Shown here piece after piece: positions 41,099 through 49,979 of a stretch of 64,000 bases of DNA (within the stretch, counting starts at the first letter, position 1; each line of letters starts with the position of its first letter). The position numbers were made by a program, and so were the translations under genes. The notes beneath the pieces are model-generated. The model saw nothing but the letters and a program-made list of their open reading frames with translations, was not told where the DNA came from and ran no database searches. The DNA lies in the NCBI RefSeq assembly GCF_030403775.1, contig NZ_JAQMWQ010000007.1, forward strand, positions 62,001 to 126,000, read 5' to 3'. This stretch comes from Paenibacillus sp. BSR1-1. Lineage in GTDB: Bacteria > Bacillota > Bacilli > Bacillales > Cytobacillaceae.

Positions 41099-42538
41099 TT
41101 AATGTTTAATTAATTCGTTAACTATGTACAAAACCACCTCAATTAATTCTTCAGGCTGTTTCTCATGATTATTCAAATTAATATACAATTGTTTTAATGA
41201 CTCTATTCCTACATATCTATCAAAGTCATCCATTACTGTTTTCCATAAGTTCTCAGCTGTAAAGCCAGTTGCTCCGACCGGTATAGGAATGATACCGTTG
41301 TCTATAGCTATATTAAACTCTTCAATCATTCCGTTCGCTAAAGTAATTTTACCAGTCTCTTTGTCTTCCTTATTTCCAAAAACAAATATAGAGATACCGA
41401 CATTTTCCATCATTTCAGTGCGATATTTAGTCCACAAATCATTCAGTGGTATTCTACCAACCGTATTTTGAGGGAATGGTCTCAGCTTTAATCTTTCCTC
41501 TATCTTGTTTTCATTCCTTTCATATAACTCCTCCAAGGCACCAGATATAATACAACTTCCAATTCCTAACCCAAATCCAGATACAATGTTATTTCTATTC
41601 TTAATAATTGCCCTACTCAAATTTGAAGTGAATTTAAAAGCACCTGCTTCACTCCAATGTCCATATTCAATTGCACTACCAGATATAAAAATATTTTTTC
41701 TTTTTACAATGTTCTCGACGTGCTGCAATATCAATGTGATATCTTGATACTCATCTACTAAAAGTACATTTATTCTATAACGTTTAAGGTCTTTTATCTT
41801 TAACTCTTGTTTTATTTCAGCATAACGAAAATCATCATCGGTTGTATAATCAACTCTATTTACCTTTTTCATAAAACAGTAATGATTTCTTGAATTTTCA
41901 CCTAATAGAATTCGGATCCTGCTAAGGATATAAGATAAATTCGGATCATCAAAACTAAATCCTATGAAAAGAAATGTTTTGGAAACTAAGTCTCCTTGCA
42001 GCGCTGTACTAAATAATTTGCGTTTTAGGTCATACCCCTCGTAATCGTCCTTAGTTAAAACAGCTTCATGGGCTAAAGTAATATCCCCATGCATTTTGTA
42101 AACAATTGCATCAGTATTTTGTGCTGTATGTCCTAAATTTTCAGGGACTATTTTTGTGTCAACTTTCTTATTATTTGATTCCAAGCTTGCTTCAATTAAT
42201 TTATCATAGTTGGTTGTCCAGAATGTTTTGATTGGTAAACGAGATAAGATTTTATGGTTCTCTGTAATTTGAGCATTCTTGGTAAACTCTTCAATTAGTA
42301 TTTGATTAATTTTCCCTCTACCATCAAATTCATTAACATGATATTGAGCTAAGGCTATTAAATCTGACTCCAAGTCAATATTTAGTTCAATGTCCTCAGC
42401 AATTTCTCGCATTAATTCCTTCCAGTTGACATAACCAGCAGGCTGAGATAAACCTGCCCCAGCAAAAACAGCAACGTTCGATTCACTAATTGCTTTAACA
42501 TAAGTTCTTATAAACTCCCTTATCTTAGCATTAAACAT
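41099..42538 (-). CDS. Thoeris ThsA-like SIR2-SLOG NADase
   Basis: 479 residues, the length of B. cereus ThsA. The N-terminal SIR2 domain has VAVFAGAGLSQPAGYVNW, and the catalytic Asn (N110 in TTNYDKL) and His (H150 in YKMHGD), matching N112 and H152 of the known protein. The C-terminal SLOG sensor has IFISGSAIEYGHWSEAGAFK and NNIVSGFGLGIGSCIISGAL. When the signal binds, ThsA degrades NAD and stops the infected cell. Confidence 0.93.
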   Translation of the reverse strand: MFNAKIREFIRTYVKAISESNVAVFAGAGLSQPAGYVNWKELMREIAEDIELNIDLESDLIALAQYHVNEFDGRGKINQILIEEFTKNAQITENHKILSRLPIKTFWTTNYDKLIEASLESNNKKVDTKIVPENLGHTAQNTDAIVYKMHGDITLAHEAVLTKDDYEGYDLKRKLFSTALQGDLVSKTFLFIGFSFDDPNLSYILSRIRILLGENSRNHYCFMKKVNRVDYTTDDDFRYAEIKQELKIKDLKRYRINVLLVDEYQDITLILQHVENIVKRKNIFISGSAIEYGHWSEAGAFKFTSNLSRAIIKNRNNIVSGFGLGIGSCIISGALEELYERNENKIEERLKLRPFPQNTVGRIPLNDLWTKYRTEMMENVGISIFVFGNKEDKETGKITLANGMIEEFNIAIDNGIIPIPVGATGFTAENLWKTVMDDFDRYVGIESLKQLYINLNNHEKQPEELIEVVLYIVNELIKH

Positions 42539-42560
42539 TCAGTATCCATCTCCCTGATAT

Positions 42561-43174
42561 TTAAATTTCATATCCTTTAACTATGTGATAAATTCCACGA
42601 CCTTGTAACCAATTTTTTAGTTGGACATATTGGTCTTTAGAATTATGAATCCAAAGCGCTTCATTATTTGTATTCTTTATTGTTCCTTTTGCGACATATG
42701 GATATAAACCCAAATACTCTTGTCCATTATAATTGTCATCGTAACTACTCTTTAAAATAGGCAAAATTGCAACCTTTTGTTTAATACCATCGAAGTATCC
42801 CAATTCCCAAGGCATCCACTGGAATTATCAGAGTTCTCAGATACTGCGAAAAATAGCGACTTACAATTTTGCATACGTGTCCTTAATACATCAGCAGTTT
42901 CTTTTGAAACTTTAGAACGGTCTAATTGATTATCTTCTATCCAGTCAACATACACTGAATAACCCAGTTCCTCAATAAAATTTTTTAAACCCAAAATCTT
43001 TCTTGCATCTAGGAAACTATGGGATAAAAAAATATCATATGTTTTTTCTTTAGGGAAGTTATTAGATGCTTGTTCTAACAGTTTTTTTGCTTCTAAATTT
43101 TCATTAAAGCTATAGCTTTTTTGAATTGTTTTATAAGATTTATTAAGTAAATCATTTTCAGTAAATAGCGCCAT
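42561..43174 (-). pseudogene. Second Thoeris TIR gene, frameshifted
   Basis: From ATG 43174 (MALFTENDLLNKS) the frame encodes a TIR domain: KTYDIFLSHSFLDARKILGL, ELGYSVYVDWIEDNQLDRSK and KSLFFAVSENSDNSS. It then reads on into unrelated residues. The rest of the domain (MPWELGYFDGIKQKVAILPI, ending VKGYEI) is in the next frame. One lost base before ATGCCTTGG (near 42818) would explain it; adding a T gives SSWMPWELGYFDG, the expected TIR sequence. A longer start at TTG 43216 is possible. It lies 22 bp upstream of thsA. Confidence 0.8.
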
Positions 43175-43793
43175 TAGATAATTCCAACTTTCAGTAACTC
43201 TCAAAGCGGATGTCAAATTTAGAGCAAGGTTTATTTATTCGTTCCTTAAATTATGGATAACTGTGCATTTATCATTAATTTACATCTTTGAAATGGTTAA
43301 CATACTAAAGATAAATTTTAGCTCATCAGCAACTGCTTAATCATCAAGATTTTGTTTTTTGGTTTCCAATTTCAGATTGATATAATTCAGATTACCATTT
43401 AATTCCTTTACATATTATAACATAATTGTTATTTTTCGAAGTTTCATAAAATAAAAAAACAGTTCTTCTAATTGGTCTGGTCAGTTATTACCTATTTTAT
43501 CGATTTCAATCTAGAATCATTATCTGGCTTTTAAAAACATTTACTCACTTAGTAAGACGAGGAAATAGATGTACACAAACCGCCTTTATTCAAGCAACGG
43601 TTTTTAAAGAATTTGACGATAAAAAATAAAGTCTCTAATTTCGAATAAGCAACCTTCTTTTTTATCCTATTTTTTTGATAGAGCAGCTAATTGCATTTCC
43701 CAAGACATCCCTTAATAGGTAAATATATCTACAGACCACTTTAAATCATGATATAATTAATTCTATTAGCGAATTTAGAAAGGGATAGTACAT
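43175..43793. other. Gene-free stretch between Thoeris and the TIR gene
   Basis: AT-rich, without a supported gene. A plus-strand frame ending at about 43629 (FTHLVRRGNRCTQTAFIQAT) may be a relic. TATAAT at 43752-43757 is a likely -10 box for the TIR gene. Confidence 0.4.
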
Positions 43794-44762
43794 ATGGATA
43801 AACCACTTAGTGTATTTATTTCATACTCTCATCGAGATGAAGGAATGTGCGAAGAATTAATTACCCATTTGAGCAGTATGCGGAGAGATGGTTTAATAAG
43901 TCATTGGCATGACCGAAAATTGCTACCTGGGGATGATTGGGGAAAGAACATTGACAATAACTTAGTGAATGCCCAAGTAATTCTTCTTCTTGTTAGTTCT
44001 GATTTTATCGCATCAGATTATTGCTATGAAGTTGAAATGAAAACTGCTATAGAAAAACACTCTAATATGGAAGCGGTAGTTATTCCTATAATTCTTAGAT
44101 CGTGTGATTGGAAACACACTCTCTTTGGTAAAATCCAAGGTCTTCCGAAAGACGGTAAACCTGTAACAATGTGGGATGACCGCGATTTAGCCTATTTAAA
44201 TATCGTGGAGGGTATCCGTGCGAAAATTAGCGACCTACTCAATTCTACAAAAGCGCAAGTAACCTCAAAAAAAGCAGAAACGAAAAAAGCCATTTTCACA
44301 AATGATCTTCAGAGTAATGTTTTAAAAAAAATGGCCAAACCAACTGTAGTCGCATCTGCTAGCGAGGAAGATGATATTAATCAACAATATGACGAGTTAA
44401 TTGAACATTTAGAAGAAACAGGAACAGCTTTCAACAGCTTACATGATTTTGTTAGTAGTACAATATACCATTACTCTAGAAGAAATGACTTCTACCCAGA
44501 ATATGCAGATGAAGATATTCGGAGAGATGTACGTAAGTTTGAAGGTCTGGGTCAACTCCGTGAAGATGAGGGTTATATAACTCCAAACACAGATGACCCT
44601 GCTGTAGAGACTGCTGTGAACGCAATTACTGAATTAGGGAAATTCATTGATGATTGTTGTTCGGAAGTATATGATCGTTTCAAAAAAGAGTATAATATTG
44701 CTTTGGACATTAACTCTACTCGTCTTTGGAAAGAATTTTTTCATGTCAGAGTTAGCACATAA
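43794..44762 (+). CDS. TIR-domain protein with an unknown C-terminal domain
   Basis: 322 residues. The N-terminal TIR domain (about 1-150) has PLSVFISYSHRDEGMCEELI, HDRKLLPGDDWGKNIDNNLV and LLLVSSDFIASDYCYEVEM, with the catalytic Glu in the last. A Lys-rich linker follows, then a helical, acidic C-terminal domain (about 195-322, YDELIEHLEETGTAFNSLHD, VETAVNAITELGKFIDDCC) that I cannot name. Probably a defence NADase or signal maker whose C-terminus senses the trigger. It is a single gene. Ribosome-binding site AAAGGGA. Confidence 0.82.
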   Translation: MDKPLSVFISYSHRDEGMCEELITHLSSMRRDGLISHWHDRKLLPGDDWGKNIDNNLVNAQVILLLVSSDFIASDYCYEVEMKTAIEKHSNMEAVVIPIILRSCDWKHTLFGKIQGLPKDGKPVTMWDDRDLAYLNIVEGIRAKISDLLNSTKAQVTSKKAETKKAIFTNDLQSNVLKKMAKPTVVASASEEDDINQQYDELIEHLEETGTAFNSLHDFVSSTIYHYSRRNDFYPEYADEDIRRDVRKFEGLGQLREDEGYITPNTDDPAVETAVNAITELGKFIDDCCSEVYDRFKKEYNIALDINSTRLWKEFFHVRVST

Positions 44763-44782
44763 ATGGCAGGGCTATAATATTT

Positions 44783-44812
44783 AGGAGAGCATCAATTAAT
44801 GGATGCTCTCCT
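44783..44812 (+). terminator. Terminator of the TIR gene
   Basis: A perfect 11-bp stem (AGGAGAGCATC / GATGCTCTCCT) around AATTAATG, followed by CTACTTTT. Confidence 0.88.
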
Positions 44813-45147
44813 CTACTTTTAGCACTTAAAATAGACTGTATTCAATGACCAATTCAACTTCTACTTTATTATCGCTTATGATTCGGTTCGGTTCATCACA
44901 AATTGTAAAAAAACTGCCTCTATTTATGGTACGGTTCACCGTATCATAAATAGTTACGATTAAATTGCAAATATTCATTCCTAAAACTTAGGGTATCAAT
45001 TCAGTCAACAAAAATAACATTTACCTCCACCTTATTTAGCCCCATTCGGTAAAAAACAAAAAACAAAAACTCTTTCACAAGATGGATAGTGAACATGAGA
45101 TTCCTTCTGCTAAAAGGTTAAGAAATCCTTTTATTTAGCTGTATTCA
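44813..45147. other. Gene-free stretch with a 34-bp inverted repeat
   Basis: An inverted repeat spans 44920-44953: CTATTTATGGTACGG pairs with CCGTATCATAAATAG with one wobble. Its centre GTACGGTTCACCGT recurs exactly at 54934-54947. Otherwise AT-rich. Confidence 0.5.
44920..44953. repeat. 34-bp inverted repeat with core GTACGGTTCACCGT
   Basis: 15-bp arms around TTCA; the 14-bp core is repeated at 54934-54947. It could be an operator, a terminator relic or an element end. Confidence 0.6.
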
Positions 45148-46140
45148 TCAATCTTCCCCTGCCATAAGGTCAAGTTCAAATCCACCTGGAATAGCTCTTC
45201 CGGCAGGAAACGATTCGCTTGATCTTCTATACTTTGGTGCGCATTTCTGACTTTTATAAAAGGAATCAATTTCTTCTACGGTAAGTAAGGAATCATTTAC
45301 CCAGTTTTTCAGAATCCCCTCCACATAGCTCAGCCTTCGCTTGTTATTGGAACAGGCAATATTCATCGCTTTTAAAATCACATCTTTCGGATGTAAAAAG
45401 CTAGAATCCTCTAACCAAGATAACAGCTGCTGTTTGGCATTCACGTTCGAAAAACCAAATCCATTGTTGTCCCAAAACTCTACAATTTCTTTCACATCTT
45501 TTTGATCGTTCTGTAATGGGTTCTCGATGTCTAGATTTTCCTCTATTTTTGGATTAAAAGCTTCTTGTTGTTGTTTTTTATTTTCTTTTTTATTTTCTTT
45601 TTGTCCCCGTGTCGTATAACGAAGCGACAACGTATCGTCAGGCTCTCCACATTCAGTATCTTGATATGTATTATTTTCATTTTGGTCGTTAACTTCGTAA
45701 CTGAAAACTTTCTCTTTTTGTTCATAAAATGATTCAAATAGGCTGCGAATTTCCTGATTTTGAATGGATTCCGAAACATATTGAATAAGTGAAAGATCCT
45801 CCACATCCTTTAGCTCGGAAAAAATACAGTCCATCACCGGTTTCCCCCCTTTAACCAGGTTATCCTTCCACCAGTTTTTCATTGCCAGTTCTCTCGTATC
45901 AGGATTGTACCGTATCAACTTGTGATGCTCGATGAATCGTTCCATTAACGAATGAACACTCTCAATCGAATAGCCCAAATCAAAAGCCATTTGTTTTTTC
46001 GTAATTTTATAGATGCCAGTTTGAGTCGTAAGTGGATTCGTAAGAAGATAAAGGTAAAAAAATTTGTCCTCCGGGGTCATTTCTTCTAATACAATCGGAT
46101 TCTTCCAAAAATCAGTACGTACCATTCTAAACTTTGCCAT
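45148..46140 (-). CDS. Phage-type DnaD-domain replication protein
   Basis: 330 residues from ATG 46140 (MAKFRMVRTDFW). The N-terminal winged helix (SPEDKFFYLYLLTNPLTTQT-like, GIYKITKKQMAFDLGYSIES) matches phage replisome organisers. A Lys/Gln-rich linker follows, then a C-terminal DnaD domain (about 215-295, EIVEFWDNNGFGFSNVNAKQ, SYVEGILKNWVNDSL). It would load helicase at a phage or plasmid origin. No other phage gene is nearby, so it is an element remnant, and the iteron-like palindrome at 46731 is a candidate origin. Confidence 0.85.
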   Translation of the reverse strand: MAKFRMVRTDFWKNPIVLEEMTPEDKFFYLYLLTNPLTTQTGIYKITKKQMAFDLGYSIESVHSLMERFIEHHKLIRYNPDTRELAMKNWWKDNLVKGGKPVMDCIFSELKDVEDLSLIQYVSESIQNQEIRSLFESFYEQKEKVFSYEVNDQNENNTYQDTECGEPDDTLSLRYTTRGQKENKKENKKQQQEAFNPKIEENLDIENPLQNDQKDVKEIVEFWDNNGFGFSNVNAKQQLLSWLEDSSFLHPKDVILKAMNIACSNNKRRLSYVEGILKNWVNDSLLTVEEIDSFYKSQKCAPKYRRSSESFPAGRAIPGGFELDLMAGED

Positions 46141-46360
46141 CTTAACCACTGCCTTTCTTCTTATAAAATTCCTTCATACTTGATATATAAATACATGAAG
46201 AAAAGGGTTATATGTTTTTCATTTAGAAAGTGATGCTTTATGACACACTTTCATCACCATTTCCATATCCCCACCTTTAGCACTTCTACGATATCGAGAA
46301 TGGCAGGGAAAAGCGAACTTCCTTTTTTCATTTTTGAGGGCATTTTTAGAGCCAAACATC

Positions 46361-46400
46361 AAAAAACACCTTCAAAAAATGATTTTCGAAGGCGTTTTTT
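46361..46400. terminator. Bidirectional terminator
   Basis: A 13-bp stem with one mismatch (AAAAAACACCTTC / GAAGGCGTTTTTT). It lies upstream of dnaD, so it ends something else, possibly a lost gene. Confidence 0.7.
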
Positions 46401-46540
46401 GCAATTTCGGTAATTTTTTACCCTTTTTTTGTGTGAAGGCGTTTATCTTTCTTAAGTTATATAAAAAGAGCTGTTCTGGGAGGAATAAACAAATTTGACT
46501 TGAAAAAGTATTTCACAAATTTTAATCATACAACGCCTTA

Positions 46541-46560
46541 GCGAACAGTGACAGGCACTG
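46541..46560 (+). repeat. Dispersed GTGACAGGCAC-type repeat, copy 2 (short)
   Basis: GCGAACAGTGACAGGCACTG; only the right part of the longer repeat is present. Confidence 0.5.
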
Positions 46561-46714
46561 TTCAACATAACAAGTTCATTCACAAAATATTACCCAATAT
46601 TTTTTAATCATGTGTGAACAAATACGATTGGAATTGATTAAAATCCGTAAAAACAACGTGTATTTATTTATTCCAACCTGACTAATTTTGCTTGGCACTC
46701 TGACCGAATCTATT

Positions 46715-46784
46715 GGACAATCTGACCCACGGTATTGGTCAATCTGGCCAGCTAACATGTGGTCAGATTGACCAAAGCAATACC
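46715..46784. repeat. Iteron-like palindromic block, possible replication origin
   Basis: GGACAATCTGACC (46715-46727) and GGTCAATCTGGCC (46737-46749) are direct repeats 22 bp apart, and GGTCAGATTGACC (46761-46773) is their inverted copy. An outer GGTATT/AATACC pair closes a 54-bp stem-loop. Such repeats beside a DnaD-type gene suggest a phage or plasmid origin. Confidence 0.55.
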
Positions 46785-47143
46785 ATAGATTTCTACATAG
46801 ATTACAACAAAGATTATATATAGTCGTATTCCCCAAAATTTGACCAAAACATTTTGATCTTTTAATGGAAAAGGAGGTTCTCCCCCCTATCCTTTTTGCT
46901 TCAAGATCAATATATAAATAGTGTAAGGATCAAATTCAGCTAATAGGCAGTGCCATGCACCCCAAATGTACAATCCAGTTTAGACTTGTATAAACGGATG
47001 ATCAACTCCGTGAAACTAAATCTAGAGACGGTCTTAAATGAAATCAATAGATAAAAAAATACCCGATTCACACCATGATGAATCCGGCATTTTATTAGTA
47101 TTCACAAGCACATAATCGGGGAGAACAAATGATTGCGCCTCTT

Positions 47144-47470
47144 TTAGACCCTTTTATATTTATATTGTTTCCCAACCTTATCTACTCTTACTTCACCTTT
47201 AGAAACCATATATTGTAGAAAAGCATTGGTCGCTCCAATTCCAATCCATTGTTCCAGTACACTATTTCTGTCTGTAAATAGTGTTTGTGAAATTTCATAC
47301 CCTGTCATTTCCTTTGTTATTTTTTTAAGGACAAAATCAATCCTATTTTCAAAATGATGTAGAAGCTCAGTAATTTGCTCCTGGGCATCCAAAAAAACAG
47401 GACCATATAGCCTTAGTCGGCGGTTTTTGGGGGGAACAAAAACTCTCTGCCTTAGAGACCGACCATCCAT
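47144..47470 (-). pseudogene. C-terminal fragment of an MBL-fold metallo-hydrolase
   Basis: From about GPVFLDAQEQITELLHHFEN the sequence fits the C-terminal winged-helix part of MBL-fold hydrolases (RIDFVLKKITKEMTGYEISQ, LFTDR, AFLQYMVSKGEVRVDKVGKQ). The metal-binding domain is gone. The first 20 residues (MDGRSLRQRVFVPPKNRRLR) are unrelated and come from the joined DNA. A deletion junction lies near 47400-47430. Confidence 0.65.
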
Positions 47471-47622
47471 CTGTTGTTGGAATGCTAAAAACTGCTTTTT
47501 ACCATGATCTTATCATGCAACATATTGAGCAAGATTTTAAAGCAGAGCTACAGGAGAAATATGGTAAAAAATATCAAAAAATATTGGAGTTTTATGCCAA
47601 TGAGAAGGGCTGGAAAATATAA
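47372..47622 (+). pseudogene. C-terminal fragment of an unidentified gene
   Basis: A plus-strand frame without a start codon reads HIALVGGFWGEQKLSALETD, then HPSVVGMLKTAFYHDLIMQH and ILEFYANEKGWKI before TAA. It looks like a genuine protein end, and is followed by a strong terminator. I cannot name the family. It overlaps the MBL fragment on the other strand near the junction. Confidence 0.5.
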
Positions 47623-47636
47623 GGTCTTTATTAACA

Positions 47637-47669
47637 AACGAAAAGGTCCCTTTAAGGGACCTTTTCGTT
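47637..47669. terminator. Bidirectional terminator
   Basis: A perfect 16-bp stem (AACGAAAAGGTCCCTT / AAGGGACCTTTTCGTT) with a single-base centre. Confidence 0.9.
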
Positions 47670-47675
47670 TTCAAC

Positions 47676-47706
47676 CGTGTTCGACAAACTTCGAGTGGTG
47701 TACTTA
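47676..47706 (+). repeat. Dispersed repeat, copy 3 (degenerate)
   Basis: GTGTTCGACAAACTTCGAGT followed by GGTGTACTTAT; related to the copies at 38084 and 51620 but lacking the ACAGGC part. Confidence 0.4.
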
Positions 47707-47745
47707 TTTAATTTGACTGTACCTATTGCCTTTATTAATAGAATT

Positions 47746-48102
47746 TTACTTATAAAAAACCTTGTCTATATTGTATTTCGCCTTTTGTTCATTAAGAATA
47801 TATGTTTCATAAATTTCTCTATGTACTGGGTCTTCAACCACACAAACCTCAATTTTAGTGACTTCATCTCTATGCATTTTGATAGGGGACACAGTATCTT
47901 CAAAATGCTTTTTAATTCTTTGTCTTAACTTTCTTGCTTTACCAACGAATAATAGCTCTTGATTATTGTTATAGAACATAAAAATTCCACCCTTATCTCT
48001 AGGGATTAGATGGAAATCAGTAAACCCATAAATATTACTTAGCTCAGGATTATTCTGTTTGGTAATCGTAACATCTGGTTTGGGAATGGTTATGTTTATC
48101 AT
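47746..48102 (-). CDS. GIY-YIG domain protein (118 aa)
   Basis: The GIY-YIG fold is visible in GGIFMFYNNNQELLFVGKAR KLRQRIKKHFED, with the conserved Arg and, near the end, the Glu in HREIYETYILNEQKAKYN. This layout resembles the N-terminal domain of UvrC. Phe replaces Tyr in the first two motif positions (GIF, FVG), so nuclease activity is uncertain. A single small protein with a proline-rich lead (INITIPKPDVTITK). Confidence 0.8.
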   Translation of the reverse strand: MINITIPKPDVTITKQNNPELSNIYGFTDFHLIPRDKGGIFMFYNNNQELLFVGKARKLRQRIKKHFEDTVSPIKMHRDEVTKIEVCVVEDPVHREIYETYILNEQKAKYNIDKVFYK

Positions 48103-48382
48103 TTACGTTCACTTCCTCCTATTTTATTGTTTATTAATGCTATCCTATTTTAGCATTTATTACAATCGCCGTTATTTAAAGCCCGCTGAAAGTACCTACT
48201 TCTGTGCCATAATAATGCTCAAAAAATGGAGATTACTCCATATGGAGAAGGAACTAATCTCTTTAATGCCAGCTTTGTAATTAGCGTCACAAATTTATCA
48301 ACACTTTAGATGAGCCCGAAGCCCTTAAAGATTATAGGAGTCCATTGTTAAATACCTCCTTCTTTTTCATTCGCCATTTACC

Positions 48383-48420
48383 CGAGTTTTGTCAAAATGC
48401 GAGTGGTGACAGGCACTTAT
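48383..48420 (+). repeat. Dispersed GTGACAGGCAC-type repeat, copy 4
   Basis: CGAGTTTTGTCAAAATGCGA followed by GTGGTGACAGGCACTTAT, same orientation as the other copies. Confidence 0.6.
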
Positions 48421-48463
48421 TTTTACTTTAATTTTGCACAGATTAGGGGAGAAGACATAAAAA

Positions 48464-48495
48464 CAAGCTGTTAAGAATTATTATCCCAACAGCCT
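48464..48495 (-). terminator. Terminator of the malic enzyme gene
   Basis: On the minus strand GCTGTT / AACAGC with a 15-base loop is followed by TTGTTTTT. Confidence 0.7.
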
Positions 48496-48585
48496 GAAAA
48501 AATAAGTAATTTTTGAAAGAAGAACAGTAAAGGAATTTACAAATTGATGTGAAATAGTTTTACTGAAACATCAGTTACACTAGAT

Positions 48586-49833
48586 TTATACTAAAGCAGT
48601 TTGGTTTTCTTCTACGATTGTTAATAGATGCTTTTTGATTTCTTCTATATTTACAATTTTTTGTGCAACATCGGTTTCTATCGCAGCGTTAGCAACAGCT
48701 GCTGCTACATGTGCCACTACCCTTCGGTCGAACGGATCCGGAATGACATAATCGGCATGAAGTTCTTCATCTGAAATCAATTCAGCAAGGGCATAAACAG
48801 CCTTCAGTTTCATTTCTTCATTAATTTCCTTTGCGTGAACATCTAACGCACCACGGAAAATTCCTGGGAAGGCAAGTACATTATTGACCTGATTTGGGAA
48901 ATCAGAACGTCCTGTCCCCACGACTAGCGCCCCTGCTTCTTTTGCATCTTCCGGCATGATTTCCGGTACCGGATTTGCCATGGCAAAAATAATCGGTTGT
49001 TGGTTCATCGAACGAACCATTTCTTTCGTTACGACACCTGCGGCCGATACACCAACAAAGACATCAGCATCCACAAGTGCATCCGCCAGTGTTCCTTGCT
49101 TTTGTTCTTTATTAGTTATACAGGCCATTTCCTCTTTGAACGGATTCATTCCGACAGGTCGACCTTCATAGATGATCCCCTTTGTATCGCATAAGATGAC
49201 ATCTTTTACCCCCATACGAAGCAAGATTTTCACAATAGCCACACCTGCCGCTCCAGCACCGTTGGTCACAACACGAATATCCTCGATATTTTTGTTAGCC
49301 AATTTTAGCGAATTAATTAACCCTGCTGCTGTAACAATGGCCGTACCATGCTGGTCATCATGGAATATAGGGATATCACAAACTTTTCGTAAGCGATCCT
49401 CAATTTCAAAGCATTGCGGTGCTGAAATGTCTTCCAGATTAACTCCGCCAAAAGTCGGTGCTAATAGTTTGACAACTTCGACTATTTTATCCGGATCGGT
49501 CGTATCCAAGCAAATCGGGAAAGCATCCACATCCGCGAATGATTTAAATAACAATGATTTTCCTTCCATAACCGGCATTGCGGCTTTCGGGCCGATATTT
49601 CCAAGACCTAGTACAGCTGTTCCATTTGAAACAACGGCTACGAGGTTCCCTTTCATTGTATATTCATATACTTTTCTTTCGTCTTCATAAATGTCAATGC
49701 ACGGTTCAGCTACACCCGGTGAATAGGCAAGGCTCAAATCTTTTGCATTTCGTACTGGAACCTTAGAGTGAACACCCAGCTTCCCTTTATTCTCCTTATG
49801 CATCTTTAATGCTTCTTCACGTAAAGTAGACAT
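48586..49833 (-). CDS. NAD(P)-dependent malic enzyme, YtsJ-like
   Basis: 415 residues. Converts malate to pyruvate and CO2 in the cytoplasm. Signatures: SLAYSPGVAEPCIDI, NGTAVLGLGNIGPKAAMPVM EGK, catalytic Lys in LLFKSFADVDAFPI, metal site IFHDDQHGTAI, and the nucleotide-binding GAGAAGVAI. The length and sequence fit the B. subtilis YtsJ/MaeA short group (about 410 residues). It is monocistronic, with AGGGG as ribosome-binding site. Confidence 0.93.
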   Translation of the reverse strand: MSTLREEALKMHKENKGKLGVHSKVPVRNAKDLSLAYSPGVAEPCIDIYEDERKVYEYTMKGNLVAVVSNGTAVLGLGNIGPKAAMPVMEGKSLLFKSFADVDAFPICLDTTDPDKIVEVVKLLAPTFGGVNLEDISAPQCFEIEDRLRKVCDIPIFHDDQHGTAIVTAAGLINSLKLANKNIEDIRVVTNGAGAAGVAIVKILLRMGVKDVILCDTKGIIYEGRPVGMNPFKEEMACITNKEQKQGTLADALVDADVFVGVSAAGVVTKEMVRSMNQQPIIFAMANPVPEIMPEDAKEAGALVVGTGRSDFPNQVNNVLAFPGIFRGALDVHAKEINEEMKLKAVYALAELISDEELHADYVIPDPFDRRVVAHVAAAVANAAIETDVAQKIVNIEEIKKHLLTIVEENQTALV

Positions 49834-49979
49834 CTATGTTTCCCCTTTTGTTTTATTTTTTATAGTGATTGGAAATAGGAAGAAAACTCGTAATGGTGCA
49901 GTTGCTTTTAACTACATTTTTAGCAATATTGCCCTCGTTTTTCCCTTTCATGAATGCTGTTGTAAATTCTATGAATCTA

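Larger units (their letters stand above)
46141..47143. other. One-kilobase gene-free stretch with possible origin
   Basis: From left to right it holds a bidirectional terminator (46361-46400), a GTGACAGGCAC-type repeat (46541-46560), an iteron-like palindromic block (46715-46784), a second G/C-run palindrome near 46870-46900, and a hairpin at 47060-47089 serving the next gene. No coding frame is convincing. Confidence 0.5.
48103..48585. other. Gene-free stretch
   Basis: Upstream DNA of the GIY-YIG gene, a dispersed repeat (48383-48420) and the malic enzyme terminator. No gene seen. Confidence 0.5.

Noticed and set aside
45148..46140. A complete prophage
   Set aside because: Apart from the DnaD-type protein no structural, lysis or integrase genes are present.
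49172..49690. 172-codon plus-strand frame
   Set aside because: It lies entirely antisense to the malic enzyme, whose family match is clear.
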